Assembly: GCA_951799445.1 (NCBI GenBank)
Contig: OX637292.1
Span: 16,247,296 to 16,311,295, forward strand
Direction: 5' to 3'
DNA: 64,000 bases
From: Pseudisothecium myosuroides
Lineage: Eukaryota > Streptophyta > Bryopsida > Hypnales > Lembophyllaceae
Made by a program: the position numbers and the translations under genes. Below are positions 1 to 11,029 of this stretch, piece after piece; positions within the stretch are counted from its first letter, which is position 1; each line of letters opens with the position of its first letter. The notes under the pieces are model-generated. The model had not been told where the DNA came from and made no database searches. It saw nothing but the letters and a program-made list of their open reading frames with translations.

Positions 1-550
1 TCAAAATTTTAAGGTATTATGGCCAAGGAAAGATCTCATCCGAAGCCAACTCCAAAAAAGTTTCGCAGGGGAAAACACAAGAATTTATTAATTTCAATGG
101 ATAAGAAAATCTGGAAAATGTGAGTTTCCATTGTGAACAATGTCCGGACCTTTAGTTACAAGTTAGCCGGTTGAAATCTAGAATTGCCTAGTTCTATTCT
201 AAGCTTGGTTAGCACGTCTAGGGATTTCCGGCGACAACGGCGGATCTCTGGATGCCCTGCTTCGTCATTACCGCGTGGAGAGCGCGTCCTTCTGCACAAG
301 CTTCGTCGCTTATTACGACGAGGGTAGCGCTCAGCCAAGCTGCTGCTCTGTCTTCCGCGTTTGCTAGTGCTCGTGCTTTCAATCAGAGCTAATCGCCACT
401 GGGAGGTCCTTCATTGGCCTGTGTAGCACTCGGTGGAATTGGAAGCGTCGAATCGTGCTGCCTGCTTTTGGTTTTGATCTTGTGTTGTTGTTGGAGGTAT
501 TACGACTGATTTTTTGCAAATGTTGGTAAGCTGGATGCTGGACTATTGGG
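1..550. other. Upstream sequence without recognised gene
   Basis: I see no convincing gene here. Short open frames on both strands match no family I know. Position and moderate GC suggest promoter or leader of the kinase gene that follows on the plus strand, but no TATA box or transcription start could be fixed. Confidence 0.3.
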
Positions 551-639
551 GTGCGCGTGACGAACTCGACTTGCATTTCCAGGTACAGTTCGAACACACT
601 TCTGTCTGGGGTTGCTGTGCACTTGTTCCTTGCGTCTCC

Positions 640-1720
640 CCCCTTGAATCTTTTGGTGGTTGGATCTGAAGTCTTACTCAGCTCCCAGTCTATGTACTCT
701 GTCGGTCATACCGTGATTGAGCTATTTAGGATTCATTCGAATTAGATCAGATGAAGCTTGTTTGTAAGACAATGAAGGAGAACTGTCAGCTTGGTTGACA
801 ATTGATGGAATTTCTTGATGCGTTTTCTGAAAGCGTGGGATCGGAAGTCTTGCTGAGCTCGCAATCTATGTCCACTGTCGGTGGTACCATAATTGAGCTA
901 TTTAGGGCTCATTAGAATTGAGCTATTTAGGTCACATGGATCTGGCTTGAAAGCCAAATGAAGGAGTCCTATCGGCTTGGTTGATCATGGAATTTCTTCT
1001 TTGCATTTTCTGAAGTTCTGCTTATAGCCAAAGACCGTCACAGTGCCATTTGAGTCATGTTATTGTTAAATTTTGAAGCCAGTAATTGACTCTTGATCGT
1101 GTGTTCATTTGAGCAGTAGCGGACTTTACGTAGCATTTTTCGGAGACCATTTCTTGAGTTCTCGAGTGCAGTTGCTTGCGATAAGGGACCTTTTCCTTGT
1201 GGCAAATCACAGGACCTCGGTTTGAAGAGTGCTGCTAAGCTCTCAATCTATCTACACTGTCGGGGGTCCCATGATTTCATTCGATTGATCTCTTGTGTCT
1301 TGTTTGAAAGCTAAATGAATGAACTACCTATCCCGGTTGACAATGGAATTACCTTCTGTGCATTTTCTGAAACTAATGGATCTGATGTCCTAGTACCTGC
1401 TCGTTGCGAATGACCGTGACTGTGCCACTGGAGTCTTGTTGTTGTGGATTTTTGAAGTCAGAAATTGGCTCTTTTGAACATCGTATGTTGGTTCGAGTTG
1501 TAGAGGATTTCACCTACAGGTTTAGTTGCTTTTCCTTAAGACCATTTCTCGAGTTCTCAACTTTCACTCCCCCATCATTAGTAGAAATCAAAATTACCAA
1601 ACTTCTTTTGCACTTGCTCAGAGTTAGGGCGTGTAATTTCGAAACCTGCTATTGCCTCTTTCTTCGTATGATTATTCGTGTTGTGTCGGATTTCACCTGT
1701 TTTTCTGCTTGCATCGATTT
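640..1720 (+). repeat. Degenerate tandem repeats in the leader of the kinase gene
   Basis: Two kinds of diverged block alternate. Block A (a 'gaagtctt.ct.agctc..a.tctatg..ctgtcggt' pattern followed by 'attgagctattta') occurs near 666, 841 and 1220. Block B ('gaccgt.ac.gtgcca.t.gagtc.tgtt' then 'ttgaag.cag.aattg.ctctt') occurs near 1030 and 1405, with a weaker echo near 1630. The copies are clearly related by eye but well diverged, so the duplications are old. They lie in what is probably 5' leader or promoter. Confidence 0.55.
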
Positions 1721-1955
1721 CGTCTTGATCTTGTGCAACCATTTCTTGCGATGTTCACATCTCCTTTTCATTAATCGAGATTTCACAATATCAATTCGTC
1801 TGCATTTGCGCAGAAGTTGGGGTTGCAGGTCAAACTTGCCGAAGCCACTATCTAGTGATGCATGATTGTAAGCTCTATTGGAAACTTCTACTCTGAGCCA
1901 ATTGTGAAGGCAGCCAATTGTGAAGGCAGGAAGGTAGAAAGACAGTTTTGTTGGA

Positions 1956-4900
1956 ATGGATTCTGTCCAGAGCATGGCGAGCTCCTCTTCTTCAACTGTG
2001 CCTTCCTCTGAACGGACAAGCCATTTCATTTCTCAGACTGAAATGGAGATGGAGTCCTCGAAAACTCGTCACTGGAGCCAACTGGATTATTCCACTACTG
2101 ATTCGGAGTGGTCAACGGAGACCAACTTTAATGACTTTGCTTTGCTGAAACAAGATCCTCAATGGGGTCGTTTCTTCGGGGACTTTGAGGCACTGGAGGT
2201 GGGTGAGAAAATCAGCGGAGGGGCTCAAGCCGACATTTATGAGGAGGGGCTCAAGCCGACATTTATGAAGCTCGCATGGGAGGTAATGGTCCTTTCAATT
2301 TGGTGGCGAAGGTGATGAAGGGAGATGCTCCTCTCAAAGCTTTCCAAGCGCAATGGCCCATTGGAATGTTGTCTGCTCGTTCCAAGTATAAGCATCTATT
2401 TGATTTGCCGTTGACTACAATTTTGGGAGGAACACAATTTTGGGAGGAACAGTGTTACGTGATCAGAGGTTGCAGGGATGATTTGCGTTTGTGATGCGTC
2501 GACGCTGGGCAGATTTGCGTCTCATGATTGATCACCGAATGAAACAACAAGGCAGTACACCTGGCCCTTTTGCAATCAACGAAGCCATTCACTTGATGTT
2601 CAATATAGCTGAGGATATGGACACACTACACATCAAGCATGATATATTACATCGCAATTTGAAAGCGTCGAATGTGCTTGTGTGGATAGGATCTGGAGAA
2701 GTCACGAGCTTTATTCCTGTTTCTAACCGAGTTGAGAAGGTAGGATCAATTGTTGCTGATTTTGAGTGCTCCGTTGGAGTATTGGGGACCGGGTTTTGGA
2801 GGGCCCTAGAAATACTTGAGCAGTTGAAGGATAAAGTGCCCACTTCAGAAGTACAATTTACACGTGCATCGGATGTATATAGCTATGGCATGATCTGCTA
2901 TGAGGTTGTAACAGGTTGTATTCCATATGATGGCCTTGGAGGTATAGATATCACATCCCAAGTTTTGCAAGGTCGACGCCCAGAATTGCCGCATGAACTG
3001 CCTGAGTTTGTAAAAAACATCATAGTTGGTTGTTGGCATTCTGATCCCTCAGAGAGGCCGACCTTCCTAGCCATATGCATGGCCCTAAAGTTGAAAAGAA
3101 GTCCTACCGATCCTGTGACTTTTGTCATTGACAACAAAACTCTAAGAGGTGCAAGTATTGTGAAGGTATGTAAGTGACAAGCCTGTTCAATTTAGCTGTG
3201 ATTCATTTGAATAGGAGATTGTTGATTGAATTTTGCAAGATTTATTATTGGATTGCTCATCTTTGAATCTTTTTTTATTGAGGTTTTTCAATGTTTCAAA
3301 TATTTATAACTAGGTTTTAGGATCCTTGGAGAAATTATTCTTTGTATTGTTTACTTTTAGTGGAGATGGATGAAGTCCTATGGTTTAATTTTACTTTTTA
3401 ATGTCTTTGTGAGCAGTTTGTGATGTAGAATTTGTGTAGTTTTGGTTTGCAAAACGTACAACATAAGTCCTTCATTATCAATTGTGCCTAAATTGAGTTG
3501 GAGTTTTAGTTTGTGTTGGGCTGCTTATTGGTTAGCTTGTATGTTTCATCTTATCACTATCTTTTGGAGACATGTTTATTGAAGCATTTCTTATTTGTAA
3601 AAGAGAGTCATGGATAGTGTCAAAGTGTCCATGATTGCCAATGTATCAATATTGTGTTGGACATTTGAAATCCATTTGTTGGGTTCTCTAATGTATCCCT
3701 ATGGTGACAAATTGATTGGAACTTCGTCGCTTCTTTTGTTATGGATATGTTTTGAGAGACATTCAAATGGCTTGTAATATTTAATGCACCCTCTTTCGAT
3801 ATTGGTGTAAATGTATGAAATTGTAATAGAGTTATGGAAATCAGGTGCCCGATCAGGTGTTCCAACTTGTCTTACAACATGACTAAAGTATTTCTTTAAT
3901 TTAGTCAATAAGTAAATTGTGTTTGTTGAATGTTACCCAATATGAATGCAGGTTGAACAATGGAACATTCCTCAAGCTTTGACTTTGTTTGAAGTCATGC
4001 AAAAATTGATGGATATGCACCTATCAGTCTTGAACACTTCCGACTCGTCTTCAACAGAAATGATTACGCAATGTGAGTTGTATTTTTACACCATCATGCC
4101 AATTGCTAGTATTATGAACTCCAAATTCTATTGTGGTTGCCTTATCACTACATTAAGGAGGATTCTTTGTGGAGAACTCCTTGAAATTTGTATCTTGACA
4201 TTTGTCATTGACATGTTGAACTACAGATTTTAAGGTGACAAATTGCAAAGGAAGGAAGGTTGAGGATGACAAGTCTTTTGCAAATATCACAAAATGCGAT
4301 ATCACAATGGTTAGCATTAGAATTGCCGAATCTTATGTTTATTGTTGGCATTATTGTGTTTTAGACTTTGTAGAATTTTCTTGAGTTGTTTGGAATGATA
4401 GATCAAAGATTTCTAATCAGATAGTTGTCTTCATTGTGCAGGCTCTAAGCCTACGAGTATTGGATGAATGCCCGGATGAATGGAAATGGGTCAATCAGAG
4501 TCTAAAGATACCTATCGTTGAAAATATTGATGGAAATACTATTGTGCAAATGCATGTCGTAGAGGTCGTTGCTAAGAGGAGTGCAGGTCTCCTTAGGAAT
4601 TTTTCTCGACTCTTGGTTGCAACGAATTTTCAAGTTCACTCAGCAGGATGCCAGAGTCGTGAAGATCGAGTGGAGTATGTCATATACGTGGAAGGCGCAA
4701 GAATGATTACCTTGTTGTGGGAACTTCAACGTAATATGGAATGTTTTCGAATATCTACTCAATGTGTCAAGCTAATTGTTCACAGAGTTGCAGCTGAAGA
4801 GTTTTCCCACTTGAATACACGTCTGCACAATCTGAAGTCTATGGATTTGACACAACCGTGGAGCTCATCAAACATTCGTGTACATCAGGAGCTTTGGGAC

Positions 4901-5760
4901 GATTTTCCTTCTACCGAAGTGGTTGTGTGTCTTCGTAAATCAGAGCTGCTGGTGCATGTGTCTGGCTCCTTGGCGGATATGAACTACAAAATCTTTGGAG
5001 CAAATATCAAATACCCTGGCCCGTATAAGTTCCTGGTAATTCCACTACTTTGACCTTGACCACTGGAAGTTTGTTTTTCCTCTAGCATGTTCATAATTTG
5101 TGATGTTGCAACTAGTGCGAACCTCACAAGAGAGATTGTACTTGTGAGTGTGCATTGAATGGAGTGAATACTTGGAGTGATCTTGATTTGTCCCTGAAGG
5201 AAGCTTACGGGAAGTCACATATTTCAAATTTGATGCTGGTTGCAAGTCCATTCTTAGATGTTATCAGTAAGAGTGTGTTTAATGTACAGAAGGGCAGAGC
5301 CAACAAATACAAAGATATTGGCGATGAAGAAATGGGAAACATGAAAAAAATTCTGGATGTTGCTATTGAACACGGATGCCCTGAAGTAAGACCTGATTCT
5401 CATCCATTTGACGATTCAGTGTGATTTGCGTTTTGAGCTCTTCTGGTTTTAGCCCTTGCACATCATGCGACATCATGCGACATCATGACTTTGTTGACCA
5501 TTGCACTTGAGTTGCTCATAGTTTTGGAATATTTTGTTGATTCATTTGTAACTATGTTTTGAAAACAGGTCAACGGGCAGCTAATTGTATCCGGGCCCAG
5601 TAAAGTGTTGCATTTGGATTTGATGAGAAGCCTTCACGACAATGGTCTCGTTGTTACCGGTGGCCAAGTTTTTCTTTATAGTTCTAGCAGCGACTATTCC
5701 AATCTTACTGGAAATCTCGAGTTATTTGTCACTGAAAATCTGGCAGCGGGAGCTGGCTAA
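1956..5760 (+). pseudogene. Tyrosine-kinase-like plant protein kinase, multi-exon, frame broken
   Basis: A serine-rich N-terminus precedes a protein kinase-like domain: a glycine loop remnant (KISGGAQADIYE), a lysine strand (NLVAKVMKG), LHRNLKASNVLV, VADFECSVG and GTGFWRALEIL, then DVYSYGMICYEVVTG and CWHSDPSERPTF. HRD is HRN, DFG is DFE and APE is ALE, so catalysis is doubtful. Plausible exons are 1956-3165, 3952-4072, perhaps 4227-4258, 4442-5035, 5116-5385 and 5569-5760; they join in phase with GT/AG borders and end at TAA. The roughly 400 residues after the kinase match no domain I recognise. The first exon is broken three times: a 26-bp tandem duplication near 2217-2268, a 17-bp one near 2419-2452 (each shifts frame), and an in-frame TGA near 2478. 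The later exons stay open, so the damage looks recent. Confidence 0.65.
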
Positions 5761-6550
5761 TACAATTCCAGGTTGCCATGTTAGGTCTAAGGTTTGTGCA
5801 CCTTAAAGCATCACTAATTGCAACTGTGCATAATTACTATTATTAAACTTAACTTATTTTCTTGGCTCTGAATGGCTAATGAAAGAGGTTTCCAATGGAT
5901 TCTAGCATGCATTATATGCATTATTTGGACTCTATGAATAAGTTATGAATATTCAAATATCAACTCTAAGCTCTCATTTACTCTCATGTTTTGATTTGGA
6001 ATACTTACATCTTGTGTAATCAATATTTAGGAATTTGGGACACTTTTTGGTCCAAATGTAGGTGCCACATTTGGGGCAATGTTGATTATGGGTGTACATG
6101 CCTTCCTTGTATGAAGACAATTTTTTCTTTGATCTGGTATCCCTTGTCTAATGTGATGAGTATTGTGAACTTCTTAACTTTAGTCTCCAGAAGTCAGAGA
6201 AGTAGTTCAAGCTTTTGTTGAAGTCCCACTACCCAACAAGGCATTAACTAGGTACCCTTGGATATTTTATAAAGAATGTGATATGAATAATACCTAGAAG
6301 ATGAATCACAAGATTGCATCTTCTGAGTACACATAGTGACCAAAAGCGTTGTCTTCTTTCAAAAGCAGATGTGAAAAATTGATGGGTAAAGGTGTCATTT
6401 TGGTATTGGCATTAAGCTTTTACAAAGGGCTACACATGTAAATCTTGTATGAGCTATGCTTGGAAATATGCACCACAACCCCATATTTGTAGTTTCTCAC
6501 AACATGTTTGGATTGTAGTAGATATGGGATATTGATTTGCCGTATATGAA
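5761..6550. other. Intergenic, no gene seen
   Basis: AT-rich sequence downstream of the kinase pseudogene. No conserved coding pattern and no inverted repeat stood out. Confidence 0.5.
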
Positions 6551-6734
6551 CAATTTCATTAAAATGGCGGTATTATTGTGCCATTTCAATGGTGTGACAT
6601 TTTGACCATTTAGGACAGGCATAGAGTTTAGAACAGACATTTCAAAACATCTAGGACAACTATAGATTTTAGAACGGGTGTTCTGAACTATAATAGCACC
6701 AAAGTTCAATAATACCACAATTTTAATGAAATTG
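6551..6734. mobile_element. MITE-like foldback element M1
   Basis: The 184-bp unit has inverted ends that share CAATTTCATTAAAAT. The interior holds 'tttaggacaggcatag' and 'tctaggacaactatag' subrepeats also found in M2. There is no coding capacity. The target duplication is unclear. It belongs to a dispersed family with the units at 6915, 17274 and 17944. Confidence 0.6.
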
Positions 6735-6914
6735 CTTGTGTATGTATGTTGTTTTTTGTACTTACTCCATATCGATATCCATACTCTGTATCCGTATTAT
6801 TTATTATATATCCATATTTCGTATTTCATTGTTGGACAGCCTAAATCTTCTCTAATCAATGGCAATTTTTTTTTGTGACAACCATCTGATGGATAGTAGT
6901 GGAGTTATTTTGAT

Positions 6915-7093
6915 GGGCAATTTCGTTAAAATGGCGGTATTCCTAGATGGTGTGCCATTTTCACCATCTAGGACAAATATAGATTTTAGAACGGCCATTT
7001 TGAACCATCTAGGATAGGTATAGATTTCAAAACCCATTCTGAATTGTTTTCATGCCATTTTAAAAAAATATTGACATTTTAACGAAATTGCCC
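6915..7093. mobile_element. MITE-like foldback element M2
   Basis: A 179-bp unit whose ends are inverted copies of GGGCAATTTCGTTAAAATG. The interior repeats 'ccatctagga.ag.tatagattt'. It is the best preserved member of the M family; the flanks 'attttga' and 'attttgt' could be an imperfect target duplication, which I cannot confirm. Confidence 0.65.
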
Positions 7094-7321
7094 ATTTTGT
7101 TTTTGTTTTTAAATCCAAGGGTTGCGGTTTTTTCACCAGGGAGGGAGGTGTAGAAATTGCAGGACCAGGTTGCAGATTGCATCTCAATCTTTTTAATACA
7201 TAGTCATATATGTACTCATGTGATTTTGCTTTCACTGGCATGCTTGCAGAGATTGCTTGTGGTCATTACCAGTCGACATGCTTGCATAAAATAGAAAGCT
7301 CCGGCCTATCGATCAATTGAG

Positions 7322-8058
7322 TTGCAAAGCCAACTAATTTGTTCTTCACTGATCGTGATGTTCATTCTCACGCACTGGCAGGTGGCCGGAGCTAAGAGCG
7401 TCACAACTGGTAAACGAGCGGACGCTGCGAAAGTAGCTGCAATTTGTAGCTCCAACGGTCTAGTGTGCGCCGAGAGCACCCTCCAAACACTGTCCTTCAA
7501 GCTCGCGGGCGTCCAGTGCGATCACTCCATCAATGACTTGCAGCGCGACTTTTTCCTGGAGTCCACGCTGGTGGTGGGCGTCACGATGACGCTCGATGCA
7601 AACCTCTGCGATATTCCCCAAGCGGGCCTTCTTGACGGCTTCCTCCAACAGCCGGCTGGCTGTTCTCACCTCCTCCAACGCCCTGACGCTCGTCCGGCAC
7701 TTCGGCGTGGCTGCCACCAGTGATCTGGCCAATGCCACCGCCACAGCCGCGTATTTGAGCGGCTACGGAGCGTTGCCGGGAGAGAAGATGAGCTGCGCCG
7801 CCGTAGCCAAGTTCGTCCCCTCCGAACTGGGCTCCAAGGTGAAGGTGCTATCCACCAGCAACACGCCGGCGCTTACTCCGGCGCCAATGAATGGTGAAGA
7901 AGGCCTCCAATGCCGACATCCAGGCCGTGGGCGTGTCCCACATCGATACTTCCCTGTGGCTCAACACCCACTCGGCCTTCAACGCGCTCAGCATTCCCCG
8001 CGGCGATGAGCTTGCCATTGGCTTGTCGATTCTGACCTCATTGGCTGGTCAATTCTGA
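7322..8058 (+). pseudogene. Secreted-looking protein of unknown family, two frameshifts
   Basis: A GC-rich island in AT-rich surroundings. It opens with a likely signal peptide (a hydrophobic stretch ending HWQVAGA, cleavage near residue 24) and continues as one reading frame to about 7620. A second frame carries the pattern on from about 7630 to 7885 (TSSNALTLVRHFGVAATSD, then SCAAVAKFVPSELGSKVKV), and a third from about 7893 to the TGA at 8056-8058 (ADIQAVGVSHIDTSLWLN). The even codon character across all three frames argues for one gene broken by two small indels. It is intronless as far as can be seen. I do not recognise the family. Alternatively these are sequencing indels in a live gene. 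Confidence 0.45.
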
Positions 8059-9158
8059 CCTCGTCTTCGTACCCGACGTTGCCGAAGTACAGATGGAGTG
8101 AGCGACCAATTCTACCGCTGGTTGCTGATCAAATACTCCCTTCATTGCCTGCAGCTATATCTCTTTGTGGAGCTGCCTACTGGATGGGGAATGGAAAATA
8201 CATGAATCAGCAGCAGTGAGGGTCGTCGCTTCCTACAACGCGTACGTTCGTGTACGTGGCGGGAGTGGTGAAGTCTGATATGTACATTAAATGTGCGTTC
8301 ACTGTGTGCGATGCCTGTCTTTCATCATGATTTCTTCGTCGTTTAGTGTGCGTGTGGTGTTCTGCACTAAGTGCGAATCCGTTAATTTCATCCAACTGCC
8401 ATGGCATGGACAACCTCTCTCCACAGATCGACTAACTGGGATGGTCAGGATTGAGGTTGCTAAGAGAATGGGTGTGATTGGGATTCGTGGAGTCAGCTCG
8501 TGTCTTTAATACTATACGGCAATGCATAGGCTTATAGAGAATGAATTTTGGCTCCAGTGTTTGCAAGTTACTACTAAACTATCCAATATTTTTTCAACTA
8601 AATTTGTAATAATTTTCTTAAGAAATTCTTTGTAAAATGGATGTTGTATGAATTACTTGAAATATTTACAAGTTTTTTTCTTGTCAGTTAAAAAATTTTG
8701 GTTCTAAGTAAGGTGATTTTATAAGCTTTTTATTTTAATTATTCATTCAAGGTTTTTTTAAGGGGCACTTTTAAAATTAGATCATCTCACATCAAGGTGA
8801 GGGTTCAGTTTTAATTCATGAATAATAATTAGGCCATTTTTTTTACATTGTTTAAAATTTCAAAACATTGTCAAAACAATGTATTTTTCAATAGCTACTA
8901 GTGTGTCCTACTGTCCTGTGTCATTGCCACAATATAATAAAAGTAAAGTAAAAATAATTTTCTACTTTTTAATTTGTAAAGACTTTGAAATTCAATATCT
9001 TTTTAGCCATGAGTCAGTATCCCACAAAATAAAGTCTGTGCACCCCTCGTTGGAAAGTGCTATCCAACAATATCAAGAATGCAATTGAGGGATGCATGGT
9101 CTAAAAGATCTCACCGTACCAAAACAAAACAAACACCCTCATTTAAGATATAGATTGC
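8059..9158. other. Intergenic, no gene seen
   Basis: The sequence is AT-rich from about 8540 onward. The small open frames have no family resemblance and no repeat structure was recognised. Confidence 0.5.
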
Positions 9159-10330
9159 CTATTTGCCATTACAATGTCCATTCGGTATTTCTCCCCCAGT
9201 TTTCTCTTCACCCTTGTTGTGAATGTACCGTTGGGGGTTAATTCTGTGATTTGCGTTTTCTGGCTCGAATGGAGTGGAGGCAGCTGCCGCTTGCATTTTG
9301 TCCAAGTTTCTGAACTGCGATGCATACTCATCATTCGCATCGTTATGTGCGGATGAAGTGGACGGTGAATTTGCAGCATTGACACAGTTTTTCAATATCC
9401 GGAGACAGTGAGTTAGCGATATTAACTGGGGAACAAACACACAGAGTTTAGCGTGCATGTTCTGTTCGCCCAAGCCCAAGCCATGTCTGTTGACCGAAAG
9501 CGTCAACGCATTTTCCTTCTGGAGGAGAAAGTGGGAGCATTGTGAATTGGAGGTGGTGGGAGACTGACCACCATGAAAATGGTGTCGTCGCTAGCAGGAA
9601 CGGATTCACGGAAGTCTCCTTCGACCTGATTCTCTCCTGGCAGGATTCCAACTCCTTGTCATTGACGAACCCCTAAAGTTCTGCAGTGAGGCAATCCGGC
9701 TCTTTACGTAGGTTTAGGGCTTGTAAGTCTACAAGTTGGTGGAACCTCTTACCTGGTATGTCAGGGCAGACGTCAGTGGCATGAGGCTGGTCGAGGTTGA
9801 TGCTTGTGATGTGGGACGTCGGGCTATGTTGAGACTGAGAGAGGATCACATCCATCTCCGACACCAATTGAACACCTCACCTCTCGAACTGTACAGTTTC
9901 GATTGCTCTGCTCGCCATGGCCTTCTTGAAATTGATGTGGAGCTCAGGATCTCGCTGTCCGTATTCCCACATCTTCAATCCACCATGCGCTCTTTCAAAC
10001 GAAGTGAGTGTATCGTCAACTGTGGATGCAGGGGAACCCAAGAGCGCATCGTGGAATGGGTGTGTGTGGGGTGTGGGGGTATTGCATCCAATTGGAGCAA
10101 GTCTATGAAGGAATCGTTCTCCGCTCAATCGGTTCCAATCCGAAGCGACGCTTGCCTTGCCCATCTGCTTCTGTTGAACCACTTCGCTCAAAGGCTTTTG
10201 GCAGCTCACCATCCGGATAGTCTTCCGAGATAGATAATGGGCAATCCTTGGCCAGCTCTACCGCTGTCAGCCGTGCTCCCTCACCAAATGCAGTAAGTGC
10301 TGCCATCGTGTTCGGAATTGATGACATCAA
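9159..10330 (-). pseudogene. Caffeate/flavonoid-type O-methyltransferase, decayed
   Basis: Read right to left on the minus strand, pieces of a plant SAM-dependent O-methyltransferase appear in family order but in several frames. The N-terminal dimerisation part contains GARLTAVELA (10.33-10.2 kb). The next piece has SFERAHGGLKMWEYGQRDPE (about 9.95 kb), matching the family's FxxAhG...yxgxDPe region. Then come INLDQPHATDVCPDIPG (about 9.8 kb; family INFDLPHV), EGDFRESVPASDDTIFM (about 9.6 kb; family GGDfFeSvP.aDaifm) and HCLRILKNC (about 9.4 kb; family hClkiLkNC). The glycine-rich SAM motif I is not visible, and frameshifts and stops separate the pieces. Such enzymes methylate phenylpropanoids in the cytosol; this copy cannot make a full enzyme. 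The family call is firm, the substrate class is not. Confidence 0.7.
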
Positions 10331-11029
10331 TGTCGATTCACGAGCAGCCAGGTGTGCGCTGGTAATGACGTTAGTTTGATGGAACCTGCTTCAGACGCAG
10401 GACACTACTGCCTCTCTCGCGATGGTTGTTTTTCGAATTCCTCCGCTTCCCATGACTGTCCACAAGAAATGAGCAGGTGACGTAACGATGATCCTCAATG
10501 GGAGGACTAGTAACTTACCGTTTAGCAAACGTGCAAGTGAATCGTGGAGACGTGGACTGCAATTTGATCTCCATCAGTTGCCACGACCTTAATATTCTGG
10601 TGCTGTAGCAACCGTGACGTGGCACTGGCATGAGCTTGGCATGACGTTGGTCTACAATTTTGAAAACCAAGGTCAGAAATTACAACTGCCGTGAAGAGTG
10701 GTGAAACAGTGTTGACAAGAAATGTCACAACCCAAAGGCCAAAGTCTGTCCTACGGAGTGACTGTCACTTATGTATCATAATAAGTGTATCTATTATATT
10801 AAGTATGCAGTGTCATGACTCTTGTCACAACACTCATCAAGTTTTCACCTTGGAGAAATATCATCCAATTACTTCATCCAATGTTCACAATGAAAAATCT
10901 ACACCTTGATGATCATTCCTACAATTTGTCATGTACAAGTTTCCCATGTCTTTTGCAAACAAAAATATGCAATGGGAGTGTTGGTGCAAACTTTTGTAAT
11001 AGTTGTATGACTAATATTGATTATTTGAG
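10331..11029. other. Intergenic between two minus-strand genes
   Basis: This should hold the 3' end and downstream region of the lectin receptor kinase and, at its left, the upstream part of the O-methyltransferase relic. No further coding pattern was recognised. Confidence 0.4.

Noticed and set aside
9736..10233. A 165-residue plus-strand frame
   Set aside because: The minus strand here carries recognisable O-methyltransferase motifs; the plus frame is its complement.
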